The notes: generated from the sequence alone by a model not told the origin. A stretch of 19,579 bases of DNA from an uncultured Clostridia bacterium (GCA_934277655.1 CAKQVC010000008.1:1-19579); one strand, 5' to 3'. Positions 9,401 to 17,374 are shown, counted from the first letter of the stretch. Numbers and translations are program-made.

Positions 9401-10207
9401 GGCAATCGTACCGATATCCATCAGGTTAACCGGCTTAGTTCTTCCGATGGATTTTCTTGCAGCAAGATATCTTTCATAAGCTTCCTGGATCAGTTTATCT
9501 TCGAATTTGACATCATCGATAGTCGTGTTAAATGTTGTATGTCTGCAGTGGTCGGACCAATATGTGTCGATCATCTTGATTTCCGTAATAGTCGGATCTC
9601 TGTCCTCTTCATTGAAATATCCGCGGCAGAACTGGATATCCGCCAGATCCATTGCAAGCCCACGTGCTGCGATGAACGCATCCAACTCCTCATCGCTGTA
9701 GTTACGGAATCCTTCGATGGTTTCAACTCCGGTTGGAAGTTCGTAATCCATCGCCAGAGTTTCCGGCAGTTCCAGCCGTGCTTCACGGGCTTCAACTGCG
9801 TTGATGACATATTTTTTTATCGTTTCCAGTTCATCATCGGTTAATTTGCCATAGAGAGCATAAACTTTTGCGGTCTTAATGGCAGGTCTTTCTGCTTTCG
9901 AAATAATCTGGATACACTCTGCTGCAGAAGATGCTCTCTGGTCGAACTGTCCCGGCAGATATTCGACTGCAAACATATAATCTGCCTCTGGCAGCTCCTC
10001 TCCGGTTACATCCAGCTGCGGTTCAGAAAAAACAGTGCTGATCGCATAATCGAACAGTTTCTTGTCCAGTCCTTCTGCATCATAGCGGTTCAGCACTCTG
10101 ACCTTTTCCAGAGTACCGATCCCAAGCAGTTCGTTGATATCTTTTTTTAAACCGCGGGCTTCATTGTCAAGTCCTGGCTTTTTTTCCACATAGATTCTAT
10201 AAACCAT
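6434..10207 (-). CDS. purL: Phosphoribosylformylglycinamidine synthase, single-chain PurL
   Basis: This enzyme converts FGAR, ATP and glutamine to FGAM in the fourth step of purine synthesis. At 1257 residues it is the large one-chain form with PurS-like, PurL and PurQ parts, not the three-gene Bacillus form. The N-terminal 80 residues are the PurS-like part. The linker motif YWSDHCRHTTF is at 216-226, and the nucleotide/FGAR site FKNETHNHPTEIEPFGG spans 310-326. The glutaminase domain starts near 995 (RVLIPVFPG). Its triad is Cys1098 (GICNGFQ), His1228 and Glu1230 (GHSERIG), with spacing close to the E. coli enzyme. A CPAC motif at 978-981, just before the glutaminase, may be a small zinc or structural site. 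The start follows the purD stop by 2 nt, with AAGGAA inside purD as ribosome site. It is the last gene of the operon. Confidence 0.97.
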   Translation of the reverse strand: MVYRIYVEKKPGLDNEARGLKKDINELLGIGTLEKVRVLNRYDAEGLDKKLFDYAISTVFSEPQLDVTGEELPEADYMFAVEYLPGQFDQRASSAAECIQIISKAERPAIKTAKVYALYGKLTDDELETIKKYVINAVEAREARLELPETLAMDYELPTGVETIEGFRNYSDEELDAFIAARGLAMDLADIQFCRGYFNEEDRDPTITEIKMIDTYWSDHCRHTTFNTTIDDVKFEDKLIQEAYERYLAARKSIGRTKPVNLMDIGTIAAKVLKKEGKLSKLDESEEINACTVKIKVETEGRQEDWLLLFKNETHNHPTEIEPFGGAATCVGGAIRDPLSGRSYVYSAMRVTGAGDPLVPVSETIPGKLPQRKLVTTAAAGYSSYGNQIGLATGQVDEIYHPGYVAKRMEIGAVIAAAPAENVVREVPAAGDKVILLGGKTGRDGCGGATGSSKSHDASSLENCGAEVQKGNAPEERKLQRLFRNPQASKLIKRCNDFGAGGVSVAIGELADGLAIDLNKVPKKYEGLDGTELAISESQERMAVVVREEDVDVFCRLAHDENLEATVVAVVTEAPRLTMTWNGIQIVNISRAFLDSNGAEKHITVETAAAEDFAKKPETDFAAGYEALAGDLNICSRRGLSERFDSTIGAGTVLMPFGGKFQRTPIQAMVNKVSVEKADTKTCSLMAWGYNPFITEKSPYHGAYLAVVESVSKLVAEGAAFEDVYLSFQEYFEKLGKDPARWGKPFAALLGALDAQLALGVAAIGGKDSMSGTFEQLNVPPTLVSFAVTTESIDNIVSPEFKEGGNEVYWMKPAYDKEGLPTGESLKKVYDAVTVLGRLGLINAAWTLTLGGCAEGVLKMSMGNEIGFAYNPEITLDEIFSYGYGSFLVEIDRAALDALADEDKKKAEAAFAACAECKVLGETTEAFEVSYGTEIIDLSKLCGFYEDKLESVYPCNLNLKKAQVADDSGVKPVETLTCPACSEVFSATIKNPVPRVLIPVFPGTNCEYDTAKAFRGAGAEPEIFVINNLNASEVARSIASFAAKVRESQMIFIPGGFSGGDEPDGSGKLITAFFRNQEIREAVTELLEERDGLMAGICNGFQALIKLGLVPFGKIIDTDGTCPTLTYNRIGRHQSKLVQTRIVSNKSPWLAGVQPGQVYTVPISHGEGRFMASDELLRKMADNGQIITQYVDMKGEATMDIQFNPNGSDWAVEGIVSPDGRVLGKMGHSERIGAGLYQNVPGEFDMQMFASAVKYFK

Positions 10208-10209
10208 GT

Positions 10210-11472
10210 CTAGTTCCTTTCTGCCTCCAAAGCTCGTTTGCCGATGTCTTTTCTGTAGTAAGCATTTTGAAAGCTTACCTGCTTTACAGTATCATACGCT
10301 TTATCAACGGCTTCTTCAAGAGTATCCGCTGTTTCCGTTACGCCAAGAACACGTCCTCCACCGGTAACCAGCCTGCCCTCTGCAAGTTTAGCACCTGCCA
10401 CATAGATATTTTTATCTTCCGGCATGGAAATTTCAAAACCAGTTTCGTATTTTTTCGGATATCCTTCGGATGCCATGACAACGCAGCATGCCGATTTATC
10501 CGCAAACCGTACATCCGCCTCGTCCAGCTTCTGATCGTAAATCTTCAGCATAATGTCAAGAAGATCACTTTCCAGAAGTGGCAGGACGACCTGTGTTTCC
10601 GGATCGCCGAAACGGCAGTTATACTCGATAACCTTCGGACCGTCTTCCGTGATCATCAGTCCGAAGTACAGACATCCGCTGAAAGTTCTTCCTTCCTTAT
10701 TCATTGCCTCAATGGTCGGCAGGAAAATCGTATCCATACACTGTTGTGCAATTTCTTCTGTATAATATGGGTTCGGTGCAATAGTCCCCATTCCGCCGGT
10801 ATTCAGCCCTTTGTCGCCATCCAAAGCTCTCTTGTGATCCATGGATGAGATCATCGGAATGAGTGTTTTACCATCAGTAAAGGAAAGCACCGATACTTCC
10901 GGTCCTGTCAGAAATTCTTCTACTACAATCTGATTGCCGCTGTCTCCGAAAACTTTGTCCTCCATCATGCTCTTAATTGCATCGACAGCATCCTGACGGG
11001 TTTCTGCGATGGTAACGCCCTTTCCCAGTGCAAGACCATCTGCCTTGACAACCACCGGAATCTTGCAGGTTTCTACATATTCCAATGCTTTTTCCACATC
11101 ATCAAAGATTTCATAAGCAGCCGTCGGAATATGATATTTTTTCATCAGATCCTTGGAAAAAGCCTTGCTTCCTTCGATGATTGCGGCTTTTTTCTCCGGT
11201 CCGAAAGTCTTGATACCTTTCGCCTTCAGTGCATCAACTGCACCTAGCACCAGTGGATCGTCCGGTGCAACAACCGCAAAGTCAATCTTATTTTCGCAGG
11301 CAAACTCCACAATCTTGTCAATGTCCTTCGCCCCGATATTTACACAGGTCGCATCCGCTGCGATCCCGCCGTTTCCCGGCAGTGCAAAAATCTCTTCTAC
11401 CTGCTTATTTTCTTTTATTTTTTTGATAATGGCGTGCTCTCTTCCGCCTCCGCCGACTACCATTACTTTCAT
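10210..11472 (-). CDS. purD: Phosphoribosylamine-glycine ligase (GAR synthetase)
   Basis: The enzyme joins glycine to phosphoribosylamine with ATP, the second step of the pathway. The 420 residues match the family length. ATP-grasp landmarks are present: GGGGREHA (7-14), PGNGG (32-36), VVKADGLALGKGV (141-153), DHKRALDGDKGLNTGGMG (212-229) and EYNCRFGDPETQ (283-294, metal-binding Glu and Asn). The start at 11472 has AGGAGG about 8 nt upstream. A strong hairpin ends a few nucleotides before that site, listed separately. The gene is separated from purH by 139 nt, the longest gap inside the operon, and is nearly joined to purL. Confidence 0.97.
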   Translation of the reverse strand: MKVMVVGGGGREHAIIKKIKENKQVEEIFALPGNGGIAADATCVNIGAKDIDKIVEFACENKIDFAVVAPDDPLVLGAVDALKAKGIKTFGPEKKAAIIEGSKAFSKDLMKKYHIPTAAYEIFDDVEKALEYVETCKIPVVVKADGLALGKGVTIAETRQDAVDAIKSMMEDKVFGDSGNQIVVEEFLTGPEVSVLSFTDGKTLIPMISSMDHKRALDGDKGLNTGGMGTIAPNPYYTEEIAQQCMDTIFLPTIEAMNKEGRTFSGCLYFGLMITEDGPKVIEYNCRFGDPETQVVLPLLESDLLDIMLKIYDQKLDEADVRFADKSACCVVMASEGYPKKYETGFEISMPEDKNIYVAGAKLAEGRLVTGGGRVLGVTETADTLEEAVDKAYDTVKQVSFQNAYYRKDIGKRALEAERN

Positions 11473-11486
11473 TTGTCTACCTCCTG

Positions 11487-11507
11487 TGTGCTGATCCCGT
11501 CAGCACA
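11487..11507 (-). other. Perfect 8-bp hairpin directly before the purD ribosome binding site
   Basis: On the minus strand TGTGCTGA, a 5-nt loop and TCAGCACA form a GC-containing stem at 11507-11487. The AGGAGG of purD begins only about 2-3 nt after it. No uridine run follows, so it is not a usual terminator. It may be an RNA processing or stability element, or may tune translation of purD and purL; both are inference. Confidence 0.55.
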
Positions 11508-11547
11508 GTCCTTTGTCCCTGCTTCCATGTTGCTTGCTTCACTTTGT

Positions 11548-11575
11548 ATTCCACGCTTTGCATTCCACGTTTTGC
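11548..11575. repeat. Tandem 14-bp repeat in the purH-purD gap
   Basis: ATTCCACGCTTTGC (11548-11561) is followed directly by ATTCCACGTTTTGC (11562-11575), 13 of 14 bases identical. A weaker third relative may precede it (about 11535-11547). It lies in the 139-nt gap that has no gene. Function unknown. Confidence 0.55.
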
Positions 11576-11611
11576 ATGCCGCACATCATCTGCTCAGGAC
11601 TCCTCTGTGTA

Positions 11612-12796
11612 CTAGTGGTGGAACAGTCTGATCCCGGTCGTTGCCATGACCATATTGTACTTATTGCAGGTGCTGATGACATTTTCATCACGGATAGAGC
11701 CACCCGGCTGTGCGATATAGGTTACACCGCTTTTCGCAGCTCTTTCTATGTTATCTCCAAATGGGAAGAACGCATCTGATCCCAGACAGACACCTTTCAG
11801 CGACGCAAGATATGCTCTCTGTTCTTTTCTCGGAAACTCCTCTGGCTGCTCAGTAAACAGCTGCTGCCAGTTTCCTTCGCCGATAACCTCTTCGAAATCT
11901 TCCGAAAGATATACGTCAATCGCATTGTCTCTGTCCGGACGTCTGATTTCCTCTTTAAACGGAAGGTTCAGCACCTTTTCATGCTGACGAAGATGCCACT
12001 TGTCAGCTTTTTCGCCTGCCAGTCTGGTACAGTGGATTCTGGACTGCTGCCCTGCTCCGACACCGATAGTCTGTCCGTTTTCTGCATAGCATACAGAATT
12101 GGACTGGGTATATTTCAGCGTGATCAGTGCAATGACCAGATCACGTTTCGCCTCTTCCGTCATTTCCTTATTATCCGTAACGATTTCTGTAAGCAGCTCT
12201 TTGTTTATCACAAGATCATTTCGTTTCTGCTCGAAAGTAATGCCATAAACCTGCTTGTGTTCTACCGGTTCCGGCACATAATCCGTATCGATCTTAATGA
12301 TGTTATAGGATCCTTTTCTCTTGCCCTTGAGGATTTCCAATGCTTCCGGATCATAATCCGGTGCAATGATGCCATCTGATACTTCCCTTGCGATCAGGCG
12401 GGCACAGGTCACATCGCATTTATCAGACAATGCGATCCAGTCTCCGAAGGAACTCATCCGGTCTGTACCTCTGGCTCTTGCATAAGCAGTAGCAATCGGC
12501 GATTCATCCAGACCTTCCACATCATCCACAAAAAAAGCTTTCTTCTGGTTTTCCGTCATCGGAAGTCCCACTGCCGCAGATGTCGGGCTGACATGCTTAA
12601 AAGACGTAGCCGCACACATGCCCAGTGCTTCCTTGATCTCCTTTACCAGCTGCCAGCTGTTCATCGCATCCAGCAGATTGATATAACCCGGTCTGCCATT
12701 CAAGATCTCAATCGGCAGATCTGCCCCGTTTTCCATATAGACTTTCGCCGGTTTCTGGTTCGGGTTGCATCCATATTTCAGTTCATATTCTTTCAT
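11612..12796 (-). CDS. purH: AICAR transformylase, stand-alone (PurH C-terminal domain without cyclohydrolase)
   Basis: The enzyme transfers formyl from 10-formyl-THF to AICAR, giving FAICAR. The 394 residues correspond only to the transformylase half of bifunctional PurH; the N-terminal MGS-like IMP cyclohydrolase domain is absent. The catalytic Lys-His pair is in SFKHVSP (Lys67, His68). Other family motifs are LKYTQSNSVCYA (227-238), GVGAGQQSRIHCT (245-257), GSDAFFPFGDNIE (339-351) and IAQPGGSIRDENVI (361-374). The family-typical tail is TGIRLFHH. I chose ATG 12796 (MKEYELKYGCNPNQKP), the conserved N-terminus, with GAGGAA 8 nt upstream, over an ATG 27 nt earlier. The neighbouring purO supplies the missing ring-closure step. 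Confidence 0.95.
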   Translation of the reverse strand: MKEYELKYGCNPNQKPAKVYMENGADLPIEILNGRPGYINLLDAMNSWQLVKEIKEALGMCAATSFKHVSPTSAAVGLPMTENQKKAFFVDDVEGLDESPIATAYARARGTDRMSSFGDWIALSDKCDVTCARLIAREVSDGIIAPDYDPEALEILKGKRKGSYNIIKIDTDYVPEPVEHKQVYGITFEQKRNDLVINKELLTEIVTDNKEMTEEAKRDLVIALITLKYTQSNSVCYAENGQTIGVGAGQQSRIHCTRLAGEKADKWHLRQHEKVLNLPFKEEIRRPDRDNAIDVYLSEDFEEVIGEGNWQQLFTEQPEEFPRKEQRAYLASLKGVCLGSDAFFPFGDNIERAAKSGVTYIAQPGGSIRDENVISTCNKYNMVMATTGIRLFHH

Positions 12797-12865
12797 CAAT
12801 TTTTTCCTCATATTTCTTCGCAAAATCCATCTTCACAGTCTTTCACTGTGTCCATGGTTTTCGGT

Positions 12866-13585
12866 TTATTTCGTGTTCTTGTTAAAAATCCGGTTTTCGA
12901 CCTTCCCATCCTCGCCGTCCGCATAGAGGACATACAATGCGATCTTGTTTTCGGCATCCAGGTTGTTCCAGATTTCATCTGCAAACTGATCGATATCTTC
13001 TGGGATCACAACGCATCTCGGCTCCCCTTCAAAGGTCGGCAGTGGATTACCATCTCCTTCATATGTGTGGATAAAATGTCCTCTTCCTGCCAGAGAAGCA
13101 TAGGAATAAAAATACCGGTTGCAGGCGCTTCCTTCACGATCCGCACTCTTGAGAATACTTATCTCATAGCTGAAATCGCCGTCCTTCCAGGTAACTACAC
13201 CGCTGATCCTCGGTGTAAAGTTCGGAGCATCCGGCTCAAACTCTCTTGTTTTTAAAGCTTTGCGGCTGCATCCATCTGCTTCCAGTTCGCGATAAATGGT
13301 ATCGGTCTGATCTCCGTTCGTAACGATCAGATGATGTCTTACCGTTGCCAGCGCCCTGTAAATGATCAGGGTCGGATCTTCTACCTTAGAAAAATCGAAC
13401 GGCTCCGTATACACATGTCCGGATGGAAGCACATTCAGAACCCTGTTTCTGCTGTTTTGACTTCTGCCCATGATGAAATAAGCAACAGCCAGCTTGCCGG
13501 AAGGAGTCTTGCCGACTACAATGCCTCTTCCCGGATACGGATTTTTGCCGATATATTCTTTTATATTCTTTGGATAAATGCTCAT
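12866..13585 (-). CDS. purO: IMP cyclohydrolase, PurO type
   Basis: The predicted role is closure of FAICAR to IMP, the last step of the pathway. The 239 residues show no similarity to the PurH cyclohydrolase domain. They fit the archaeal-type IMP cyclohydrolase family (PurO), with GRGIVVGKTPSGKLAVAYFI near residues 20-39 followed by MGRSQNSRNRVL (39-50), then VRHHLIVTNGDQTDTI (82-97), NFTPRISG and YFYSYA. ATG 13585 is chosen because it overlaps the purN stop as ATGA (13582-13585) and has a GAGAG-type site upstream; a 25-residue upstream extension would lie inside purN. It is followed by the stand-alone AICAR transformylase after 69 nt. Together the two replace bifunctional PurH. Activity is inferred from family and context. 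Confidence 0.88.
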   Translation of the reverse strand: MSIYPKNIKEYIGKNPYPGRGIVVGKTPSGKLAVAYFIMGRSQNSRNRVLNVLPSGHVYTEPFDFSKVEDPTLIIYRALATVRHHLIVTNGDQTDTIYRELEADGCSRKALKTREFEPDAPNFTPRISGVVTWKDGDFSYEISILKSADREGSACNRYFYSYASLAGRGHFIHTYEGDGNPLPTFEGEPRCVVIPEDIDQFADEIWNNLDAENKIALYVLYADGEDGKVENRIFNKNTK

Positions 13586-14208
13586 TTTATCTGACTCTCT
13601 CTTTCTCTGTTCAACAACTGTCCAGCAACTTCTTCTGCTGCCTGCGGGAGAATGATCCATTCTGCCTGTTCCATGACTCTCTTCTGTAAAATTTCCGGCG
13701 TATCGCCTTCCATGACTTCAACTGCTTTCTGCCGGATGATCTGTCCGCCGTCCGGGATTTCATTGACAAAATGAACCGTTGCACCGGTTACTTTTACACC
13801 GTATGCAAGCGCCGCTTCATGAACATGCAGTCCATAAAAGCCTTTGCCGCAGAATGACGGAATCAGAGATGGATGGATGTTAATAATTTTCTCCGGATAC
13901 TGGTCTGTAAAGTTCTTGCTGAGAATGCTCATAAAACCTGCCATAATGATAAAATCAATCTGATGCTTTACAAGTTCTTCTGTCATAGCTGCTTCAAAAG
14001 CCTCCTGACTCGCAGTTTCTTTCCGCACGATAACTGCAGTCTCAATACCTGCCTGTTCCGCACGTGTCAGTGCATAAGCACTACGGTTATTGGAAATGAC
14101 CAATGCAAGCTCCACGCTGGGCATCTTTCCTGCTCTTCCTGCATCGATCAGTGCCTGCAGATTGGTCCCACCGCCGGAAACCAGTACGGCTACTTTTGCT
14201 TTTCGCAT
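13582..14208 (-). CDS. purN: Phosphoribosylglycinamide formyltransferase (GAR transformylase)
   Basis: The enzyme uses 10-formyl-THF to formylate GAR, the third step. The 208 residues are family length. The phosphate-binding loop [11 protein letters not shown] is at 10-20. The catalytic Asn110 and His112 are in NIHPSL, and Asp153 in IPDGGQ, matching Asn106, His108 and Asp144 of the E. coli enzyme. The usual LIPSF-G-G motif reads LIPSFCGKG, a minor variation seen in clostridial proteins. The start at 14208 overlaps the end of purM by 19 nt with AAAGGTGATC as ribosome site, and the stop overlaps the purO start, indicating translational coupling. Confidence 0.96.
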   Translation of the reverse strand: MRKAKVAVLVSGGGTNLQALIDAGRAGKMPSVELALVISNNRSAYALTRAEQAGIETAVIVRKETASQEAFEAAMTEELVKHQIDFIIMAGFMSILSKNFTDQYPEKIINIHPSLIPSFCGKGFYGLHVHEAALAYGVKVTGATVHFVNEIPDGGQIIRQKAVEVMEGDTPEILQKRVMEQAEWIILPQAAEEVAGQLLNRERESQIK

Positions 14209-15254
14209 AAGATCACCTTTTGTCCCGGATCTGCTGCCTTGATAATCCTGCCGATCACGTAAGCATCTTCGCCTGCATCTTGCAGAATTTCAACAGCCTT
14301 GTCTGCGTCTTTTTCATCAACGATCACGCTCATTCCTACGCCCATATTGAAGGTATTGAACATGTCGTGCTCCGGAATATTTCCTGCTTCGGCGATCGCT
14401 TTGAAGATCGGCAGAACCTTGACATCGTCTTTCTGGATTTCTGCACAAAGCCCATCCGGAATGCTTCTTGGAATATTTTCATAAAAGCCGCCGCCGGTAA
14501 TGTGGGATACACCCTTTACGTCAACAGCTTCGAAAAGCTTGAGCATTGGCTTTACATAAATCTTCGTCGGAGTCAGCAAGGTCTCGCCTAAAGATTTTCC
14601 GCTGAGAGCTTCCATCGGAGCTTTTAAATCAATATTTTCCACATCGAAAACCTTTCTTACCAGTGAAAAGCCGTTGGAATGAACGCCGCTGGAAGCAAGT
14701 CCGATGATGACGTCTCCTTCTTTCATGGTTGTTTTATCCAGAACTTTTGCCTTGTCTACTGCACCAACGCTGAAGCCTGCCAGGTCGTATTCATCTTCGC
14801 TGTAGAAGCCCGGCATTTCTGCTGTTTCGCCGCCTACCAGCTGACAGCCGGACTGCACACAGCCCTCTGCGATGCCGGAAACGATCTCTGCGATTTTTTC
14901 CGGGTAGTTCTTGCCGCATGCAATATAATCAAGGAAAAACAGCGGTTTCGCACCACAGCAGATGATATCGTTCACGCACATCGCCACACAGTCAATACCG
15001 ACAGTATCATGCTTGTCCATCAGGAATGCCATTTTCAGCTTCGTTCCAACGCCATCGGTTCCGCTTACCAGTACCGGATGGGGCATATCTGTCACATCCA
15101 GTTCGAACAGACCTCCAAATCCACCGATGTCCGATGTACTGCCCTGGATGATCGTGCGGGCGATATGTTGTTTCATCAGTTCTACTGCTTTATATCCTGC
15201 GGTAATGTCTACACCGGCAGCTGCATAGCTGTCGGATCTTGATTTTTCGTTCAT
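14190..15254 (-). CDS. purM: Phosphoribosylformylglycinamidine cyclo-ligase (AIR synthetase)
   Basis: The enzyme converts FGAM to AIR with ATP, the fifth step. The 354 residues match the family. Motifs include [13 protein letters not shown] (64-76), [17 protein letters not shown] (95-110) and [11 protein letters not shown] (141-151), which build the ATP and substrate sites of the PurM/PurL fold. GAGGAA lies about 9 nt before ATG 15254. The gene starts 12 nt after the purF stop and overlaps purN. Confidence 0.97.
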   Translation of the reverse strand: MNEKSRSDSYAAAGVDITAGYKAVELMKQHIARTIIQGSTSDIGGFGGLFELDVTDMPHPVLVSGTDGVGTKLKMAFLMDKHDTVGIDCVAMCVNDIICCGAKPLFFLDYIACGKNYPEKIAEIVSGIAEGCVQSGCQLVGGETAEMPGFYSEDEYDLAGFSVGAVDKAKVLDKTTMKEGDVIIGLASSGVHSNGFSLVRKVFDVENIDLKAPMEALSGKSLGETLLTPTKIYVKPMLKLFEAVDVKGVSHITGGGFYENIPRSIPDGLCAEIQKDDVKVLPIFKAIAEAGNIPEHDMFNTFNMGVGMSVIVDEKDADKAVEILQDAGEDAYVIGRIIKAADPGQKVILCEKQK

Positions 15255-15266
15255 AGTTTTTTCCTC

Positions 15267-16691
15267 TTATTCCTTTCCGTTCCAGCAATATGTGCATAAA
15301 TTGCACGGTTCAATTCCTATTGCTTCTATTATACCTTCTAATGACTGAAATTCCAATGACTCAAATTGGAATTTTTCACAAATTACTTTTCTGAGTGCTT
15401 GTCCTCTTTCGGTTCTGAAGTCACTGTACTCGTCTGCATGATTCAGACCTTCCGGTCCTTCCAGCTCTACGATGACCTGTCTTGCGATCAATTCCATTTC
15501 ATTTTTTGCTGCCGAAAAGTTCAGATACTTGCATCCGTACAGGATCGGCGGACATGCAGAACGCATATGGACTGCTTTCGCCCCGTTGTCATAAAGGAAT
15601 TCTACGGTTTCCCCCAGCTGGGTTCCTCTCACGATAGAGTCATCCACAAACAGGAGCTTTTTATCCTGGATCAGTTCATGAACCGGAAGCTGCTTCATCT
15701 TAGCGACCTTGTTTCTTTCTTTCTGATTCGTCGGCATGAAGCTTCTCGGCCAGGTTGGTGTATATTTGATAAACGGCCGTGCAAACGGAACGCCGCTTTC
15801 GTTTGCATATCCAATGGCATGTGGCGTTCCGGAATCCGGTACTCCGCAGACATAATCAATGTCCTGTGCCTTGTTGCTTTCTTTATCATTCTTGGCCATG
15901 ATCTGTCCATTCTTGTAACGCATAACTTCAACGTTAACGCCCTCGTAATTGGAATTCGGGTAGCCATAGTAAGACCACAGGAACGCACAGATCTTCATTT
16001 CTTTTCCCGGAGGGTTCAACTGCGTCATGGAATCCGGTGTCAGTTCTACGATCTCGCCCGGGCCCAGATCTCTTTCCACATGGTAATCCAGTTTCTGGAA
16101 TACGAAAGATTCGAAAGATACCACATAGCCGTCAATGTTTCTGCCGATGATGACCGGCAGCCTGCCTAAACGGTCTCTTGCCGCAATAATATGTCCGTTA
16201 TCCTTCAGGATCAAAATAGATGCAGTTCCATCGATGACATCCTGTGCAAACTTGATCCCATCGCAAAAGCTGTCTTTCTGATTGATCAGTGCTGCCACCA
16301 GTTCGGTTGAATTGACGTTTCCTCCAGTCATCGCATCGAAATGTCCTCCGGATGCCAGCAGGTACTGGTCGATCAGCTCCTCTCTATTGTTGATCCTGCC
16401 AACAATAGAGATTGCATAGGTCCCCAGTTTGGAACGGATCAGAAGTGGCTGCGGATCGGTATCGCTGATACATCCGATCGCTGACGTTCCTTTCATTTCA
16501 TCAAATACGTTCTCAAATTTTGTACGGAATGGAGAGTTCTCAATATTATGGATTTCTCTCTGAAGTCCGATCGTTTCATCGTATGCAGCCAGTCCGCCTC
16601 TTCTTGTTCCAAGGTGTGAATGATAGTCAACACCAAAAAACACGTCCAGCATGCAGTCATGCTTGGATACTGCACCAAAAAATCCGCCCAT
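15267..16691 (-). CDS. purF: PurF homologue (amidophosphoribosyltransferase) lacking the Cys2 glutaminase nucleophile
   Basis: In this operon the protein should make phosphoribosylamine from PRPP. The 474-residue length is normal. The phosphoribosyltransferase half is intact: VPDSGTPHAIGYANESG (284-300), PRSFMPTNQKER in the flexible loop (315-326) and the PRPP loop LLFVDDSIVRGT (346-357). The glutaminase half is degenerate. The N-terminus is MGGFFGAVS, where active PurF enzymes have Cys as mature residue 1. The usual HxRYxTxGSS segment reads IGCISDTDPQP (72-82), and the oxyanion NG motif reads GRINN (98-102). Cys235, Cys387 and Cys466/Cys469 (CNLCTYC at 463-469) sit like the Fe-S ligands of the Bacillus enzyme. 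AGGAGGA precedes ATG 16691, so the start is secure. It may use ammonia or a partner glutaminase, by inference. The gap to purE (16692-16780) holds only the ribosome site. Confidence 0.9.
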   Translation of the reverse strand: MGGFFGAVSKHDCMLDVFFGVDYHSHLGTRRGGLAAYDETIGLQREIHNIENSPFRTKFENVFDEMKGTSAIGCISDTDPQPLLIRSKLGTYAISIVGRINNREELIDQYLLASGGHFDAMTGGNVNSTELVAALINQKDSFCDGIKFAQDVIDGTASILILKDNGHIIAARDRLGRLPVIIGRNIDGYVVSFESFVFQKLDYHVERDLGPGEIVELTPDSMTQLNPPGKEMKICAFLWSYYGYPNSNYEGVNVEVMRYKNGQIMAKNDKESNKAQDIDYVCGVPDSGTPHAIGYANESGVPFARPFIKYTPTWPRSFMPTNQKERNKVAKMKQLPVHELIQDKKLLFVDDSIVRGTQLGETVEFLYDNGAKAVHMRSACPPILYGCKYLNFSAAKNEMELIARQVIVELEGPEGLNHADEYSDFRTERGQALRKVICEKFQFESLEFQSLEGIIEAIGIEPCNLCTYCWNGKE

Positions 16692-16780
16692 GTATGTTCC
16701 TCCTCAAAATTTCTTAATCTCTTTTCTCGTCATTACTTCTCGTTTATCGTTACGTCTTATTCTTTAAATAGGATCTTCTT

Positions 16781-17272
16781 CTACTGGAATCTGGCAGAAA
16801 TATCTTCATTCTTTGCCAGAACCTTTTCTGCATCTTTGGCTCTTTTTTCTTCCAGTTTCGTTGCTGCCTCTTCATCTTCGATTGCCAGCATCTGTACAGA
16901 AAGCAATGCGGCATTGACTGCTCCGTCTATGGCAACTGTTGCTACAGGAATTCCCGATGGCATCTGTACAGTTGACAGAAGAGCATCAATGCCGTCCAGT
17001 GTCGATGATTTTACCGGTACGCCGATGACCGGAAGAGTTGTGTTAGCTGCCAATGCCCCGGCAAGGTGTGCTGCCTTACCCGCAAATGCGATGATCGCGC
17101 CAAACCCGTTCTTTCTTGCATTCTTCGCAAAATCTGCTGCCTGCACCGGTGTTCTGTGTGCAGAGTATACATGTACTTCGAACGGTACACCCAGTTCTTT
17201 CAATGTTTCTGCTGCTTTTTCAGCGATTCCAAGGTCACTGTCTGATCCCATAACGATTCCTATCTTCTTCAT
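16781..17272 (-). CDS. purE: N5-carboxyaminoimidazole ribonucleotide mutase (class I PurE)
   Basis: PurE moves the carboxyl group to give CAIR. The 163 residues are typical. MGSDSD (8-13), SAHRTP (37-42) and AGKAAHLAG (64-72) are the substrate-binding motifs; the AAHL form is class I (N5-CAIR mutase) rather than the class II AIR carboxylase with SNALSG. A class I enzyme normally needs PurK to make N5-CAIR, and no purK is in the window. GGAGG precedes ATG 17272. It is the first gene of the operon, behind the predicted promoter. The last 30 residues are a charged helical extension. Confidence 0.96.
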   Translation of the reverse strand: MKKIGIVMGSDSDLGIAEKAAETLKELGVPFEVHVYSAHRTPVQAADFAKNARKNGFGAIIAFAGKAAHLAGALAANTTLPVIGVPVKSSTLDGIDALLSTVQMPSGIPVATVAIDGAVNAALLSVQMLAIEDEEAATKLEEKRAKDAEKVLAKNEDISARFQ

Positions 17273-17345
17273 ATTTTCCTCCGTTTATCCTTTGTCTTAA
17301 AATTTATGATGAATCATACTTAAAATCTCTTCTTAATGCCTTTTT

Positions 17346-17374
17346 ATTTTAACCCTCCATGCCTGCAATGTCAA
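17346..17374 (-). promoter_or_regulatory. Predicted promoter of the purine operon
   Basis: On the minus strand a perfect TTGACA (17374-17369) is followed after 17 nt by TAAAAT (17351-17346). Transcription would begin near 17339, giving a leader of about 66 nt before purE. No purine riboswitch aptamer (the conserved TATA...TTTCTACC pattern) is visible in that leader, so control is more likely at initiation. Confidence 0.75.

Noticed and set aside
12797..12823. 9-residue extension of the AICAR transformylase from an upstream ATG
   Set aside because: The conserved family N-terminus and GAGGAA spacing fit the ATG at 12796; the extension covers the ribosome site.
12808..12855. 15-codon ORF between purO and purH (minus strand, ATG 12855 to TGA 12808)
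   Set aside because: It has no ribosome binding site, is very short, and its end overlaps the purH ribosome site region; probably chance.
13586..13660. 25-residue N-terminal extension of PurO
   Set aside because: It lies wholly inside purN in another frame. The ATGA overlap and conserved N-terminus favour the start at 13585.
17273..17345. Possible purine riboswitch in the purE leader
   Set aside because: The leader is about 66 nt and lacks the conserved aptamer core; no kissing-loop hairpins are seen.
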